From Sinorhizobium sp. (GTDB lineage: Bacteria; Pseudomonadota; Alphaproteobacteria; Rhizobiales; Rhizobiaceae), in assembly GCA_031178305.1 (NCBI GenBank), contig JAPSJG010000148.1, forward strand, positions 1 through 8,491: a stretch of 8,491 nucleotides of DNA. Reading direction: 5' to 3'. Every line of letters begins with the position of its first letter. Position 1 is the first letter of the stretch. A program made the position numbers and the translations under genes. Below are positions 5,804 to 8,491 of the stretch, piece after piece. The notes beneath the pieces are model-generated. The model did no database searches, was not told the origin of the DNA, and was given only the letters and a program-made list of their open reading frames with translations.

Positions 5804-7819
5804 TCAGGCAAGCATGCTGTGCATAGGATCGGCATTGTTTGTTTCGATCGCAGGCGAGACAGCCGGCCCGCTATCCAGCGGTTGGGGTCCGGGATCGGGC
5901 GCCATCATGTCATCGCCGAGAAAGGCCACCGCCTCATTGATCAACGCGTCGGGATCCTGGCCCCCGAGATAGGGCTCGTTGCTGATCAGTTCGGCCTGGA
6001 TCAATACTTCGTCCGAATAGGCGCCGCCGCCGGCATAGATCGTCTTGCCGGTATCGACATCGACGATGCCGGCGTGATTGACGAGTGTGTTCGAACCGGT
6101 CGATATCGTCCAATCCGCGTCGGAACCATTTGCCAGAGCGTTTTTCGCCAATGCAACCTGGTCGCTGTCTCCGAGGATATTGGTTTGCTTGATGTAGTTG
6201 AGATTGATGAGGTCGCCCGAAATATAAAGCACCTTCAATGCCTTCAGACCGGCAAACACCTCGTCTGTCAGGACGTCGGTCGGGGCCGATTTCTTCCCGT
6301 TCGCCAGATCGTTGAGTGCGTCGAGATAGGATTGCGGCAGGGGCTTCACGCACATGGCGCCGCCGGCTTCGACGATGCCCGCATAGTTCCAGAGCAGATT
6401 GCCTCCCGCGGAAACGGATCCCTGGCCGCTCGTTCCGAAATCGTTGACGGCGCCGACGAGATCGTTGTCCAGCAGGATGTTCAACTGCTGGATAATATTG
6501 CCGTCATAGACGTTCCCGCCGATGAAGATCAGATCGTAGTAAGATCCCAGCTCCGCGAGCGACACGTTGTTGATCGCTGTATTTCCGCCGGCGATGATGG
6601 AGGTGGTCGCGCCGGCGCATGCCAGAACGGCTATATCCTCATCAGACATGAAGGTGAACTGCTCCAGCCAGTTCACAATCATCAGGTCTCCCTTGATCTC
6701 GGTAACGACCCAGCCTTTCGGGAAGTCGCCCGATGCGGCCTGCGCGTTCTCGCCGGTCGACGGGTCCAGGTGCTTGAACATCGCGATGTTGAAGGCCTGG
6801 GTCGGATCCCCCTGCGCCAGCGTCCAATTGTTGAGCGACGTACTCAGGAGATCGTTGTCGTAGTAGGCATTGATCTGGATGATCGCATTGAGTTCGACAT
6901 GGTCGCCAGCAACCGCAAGGACGTGCGATTGCAGCCAGTTGTTCGTGAGCACGACGGAATTGACCAGTGTGTTGCCGCCGGCTTCCAGTTCGACCGACGC
7001 GTCGACGGATAATGTCCCTCCGCCCGCGGCAAAAGCGTTGCTTGCCTCTGTGACTGTAGCCGGTGAATCGTCCGGCGACTCCTCCGGCGCCGGGCGGTAG
7101 TCCTCGAGACGCGGGGCCTCCTCCACGAGCTCTCCATTGACGTAAATGCTGTCGATCGCTCCGGATTTGGCGACGAAGACGCCTTCCTGACCGCCTTCTT
7201 CTGCAGAATATGAATCGAGCTCCTGCGATGCGGTGTCGATGAAGGTGACAATTTCGCCAGCGGACCCCGGTTCATCCGCGCTGTCGAGCGGCGACGCTTG
7301 CTGCGCCGCTTGGATGAGATCGGCCAAAAGGACGCTGTTGTCTGTCCGCAGGCTGAACTCCAATCCATGGCCGCCAATGCTGACGACGTCATTATCCGAT
7401 AGCCATATATATTGAGAGTTGAATACGGCGATTGAGCCGGGCGGTTCGATCTGCAACTCGCCCGTGCGCGACGCGGCCGTCGACCAGTGCTGGGGGAGAG
7501 GGGCAGACTTGGAAAAGCCGACTGGCTGGCCGGGAGACGGAAGCTGCGGGGGGGAAACAGAGACATATGACCATGGAACCACCCCGACCAACTCCGGCGC
7601 GAACGGCTGATAGGGAACCTTGGGGTTGAAGTCGCCGAACTCGTAAGGTGCCTTCACCTTGACTGGCACGAAAAGAAGTTCCGGCGGTTCTGGCTGGCCC
7701 GCCTCAAGTGCCTTGAATTCCTCATAGGCATCACGTAAACGCATCTCTTCGAGCTTGATTTCGAAGAGGCCGATGAAATGGGCTATGGCCTCCGTAGCCT
7801 TGTCGAAATGCAGGGTCAT
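5804..7819 (-). CDS. repetitive GGN/DND-motif protein, probable type I secretion cargo
   Basis: 671 residues; I do not recognise a named family. There is no Sec signal peptide or membrane helix, as expected for type I cargo. Residues 1-45 look helical and acidic, and 45-130 are proline-rich. From about 130 a degenerate motif recurs, with consensus I-x-Q-x-N-I-L-x-D-N-D-x-V. DND-like cores lie at 142-144 (DND), 321-323 (DND), 393-395 (DED), 451-453 (DND) and 551-553 (DSD), with a weaker copy near 613. It alternates with A-G-G-N-T-x-x-N turns at 280-287, 410-417, 471-478 and 575-581 (GSNTLVN). No GGXGXDXUX RTX nonapeptide is present. The C-terminus (about 640-671) is proline-rich and ends in HSMLA. 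The ATG follows AAAGGGGCTGGCA. Lying 21 bp upstream of the exporter gene, it is most simply the exported substrate; a beta-solenoid surface or matrix protein is inference. Only two cysteines are seen, at 401 and 490. Confidence 0.85.
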   Translation of the reverse strand: MTLHFDKATEAIAHFIGLFEIKLEEMRLRDAYEEFKALEAGQPEPPELLFVPVKVKAPYEFGDFNPKVPYQPFAPELVGVVPWSYVSVSPPQLPSPGQPVGFSKSAPLPQHWSTAASRTGELQIEPPGSIAVFNSQYIWLSDNDVVSIGGHGLEFSLRTDNSVLLADLIQAAQQASPLDSADEPGSAGEIVTFIDTASQELDSYSAEEGGQEGVFVAKSGAIDSIYVNGELVEEAPRLEDYRPAPEESPDDSPATVTEASNAFAAGGGTLSVDASVELEAGGNTLVNSVVLTNNWLQSHVLAVAGDHVELNAIIQINAYYDNDLLSTSLNNWTLAQGDPTQAFNIAMFKHLDPSTGENAQAASGDFPKGWVVTEIKGDLMIVNWLEQFTFMSDEDIAVLACAGATTSIIAGGNTAINNVSLAELGSYYDLIFIGGNVYDGNIIQQLNILLDNDLVGAVNDFGTSGQGSVSAGGNLLWNYAGIVEAGGAMCVKPLPQSYLDALNDLANGKKSAPTDVLTDEVFAGLKALKVLYISGDLINLNYIKQTNILGDSDQVALAKNALANGSDADWTISTGSNTLVNHAGIVDVDTGKTIYAGGGAYSDEVLIQAELISNEPYLGGQDPDALINEAVAFLGDDMMAPDPGPQPLDSGPAVSPAIETNNADPMHSMLA

Positions 7820-7856
7820 TGCCAGCCCCTTTACCTGCGTTACTTGCGGCGCTGTT

Positions 7857-7885
7857 GGACTGCGCGAGGCGGGCTCGCGCAGTCC
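7857..7885. other. strong 12-bp intercistronic hairpin
   Basis: GGACTGCGCGAG (7857-7868) and CTCGCGCAGTCC (7874-7885) form a perfect 12-bp stem with a 5-base loop, in the 115 bp between the two cargo-type genes. On the minus strand the stem is followed by AACAGCGCC, with no U-run, so it is not a standard intrinsic terminator. It could be a partial terminator, an RNA-processing or stability element, or a leader structure. The downstream ATG (7819) is 37 bases beyond the stem, so the ribosome site is left free. Confidence 0.7.
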
Positions 7886-7918
7886 GGTTCAATGCCCGAT
7901 TCCGAAGATGTGAACCGG
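7884..7918. repeat. second inverted repeat overlapping the 12-bp hairpin
   Basis: CCGGTTCA (7884-7891) and TGAACCGG (7911-7918) form a perfect 8-bp inverted repeat with a 19-base loop. It shares two bases with the neighbouring 12-bp stem, so the two could compete slightly or stack. Function is unknown. Confidence 0.45.
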
Positions 7919-7934
7919 CAGTATTGTGTCACGA

Positions 7935-8491
<557 letters not shown>

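Noticed and set aside
5819..7012. Plus-strand open frame of 397 codons opposite the repeat-protein gene
   Set aside because: Long antisense frames are common in GC-rich coding DNA. The minus-strand frame has the ribosome site, operon spacing and repeats; this one shows no recognisable domain.
7857..7885. Reading the 12-bp hairpin as a Rho-independent terminator
   Set aside because: There is no run of U after the stem on either strand, so only a structural element is claimed.

Overview
The window looks like a high-GC alphaproteobacterial chromosome or replicon segment, most likely Rhizobiaceae (Sinorhizobium/Ensifer or Rhizobium type). This rests on codon use, on the PrtD/PrsD-type secretion genes, and on an intergenic inverted-repeat element that closely resembles the rhizobial RIME elements as I remember them. 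The species cannot be named from sequence reading alone.

Layout. At the left edge (1-509, + strand) is a small membrane protein of unknown function; its start codon appears to lie one base outside the window. It converges on a minus-strand gene (655-1899), and the 145 bp between them hold three stem-loops, two of which form a RIME-like repeat. Everything else, right to left on the minus strand, is a type I secretion locus: the glycine-rich C-terminal part of a large protein (7935-8491, 5' end outside the window); a 671-residue protein with GGN / DND repeats and no Sec signal (5804-7819); a type I secretion permease/ATPase with an unusual ~200-residue N-terminal extension (3446-5782); and an HlyD-type adaptor (2101-3438). 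After a 201-bp AT-rich gap with a possible promoter comes a chimeric protein (655-1899) whose N-terminal part resembles the first half of a CelD/BcsL-type GNAT protein and whose second half is TPR repeats.

How the genes may work together (inference). The permease/ATPase and adaptor are separated by 7 bp, and the 671-residue gene lies 21 bp upstream of the permease, so these three are almost certainly one operon. Export would need a TolC-like outer-membrane protein encoded elsewhere. The two upstream proteins are the obvious cargo candidates: neither shows RTX nonapeptides in the visible sequence, and both contain short N/Q-rich, GGN-containing motifs. The TPR protein might act as an accessory or cargo-handling factor.

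Most unusual points: the permease has Gln where the ABC switch (H-loop) histidine is expected; it has a long non-C39 N-terminal extension ending in polyglycine; the candidate cargo is non-RTX and repetitive; and a strong 12-bp hairpin sits between the two cargo genes. The locus is best described as a non-canonical type I secretion system with a dedicated repetitive, probably surface or matrix protein pair.
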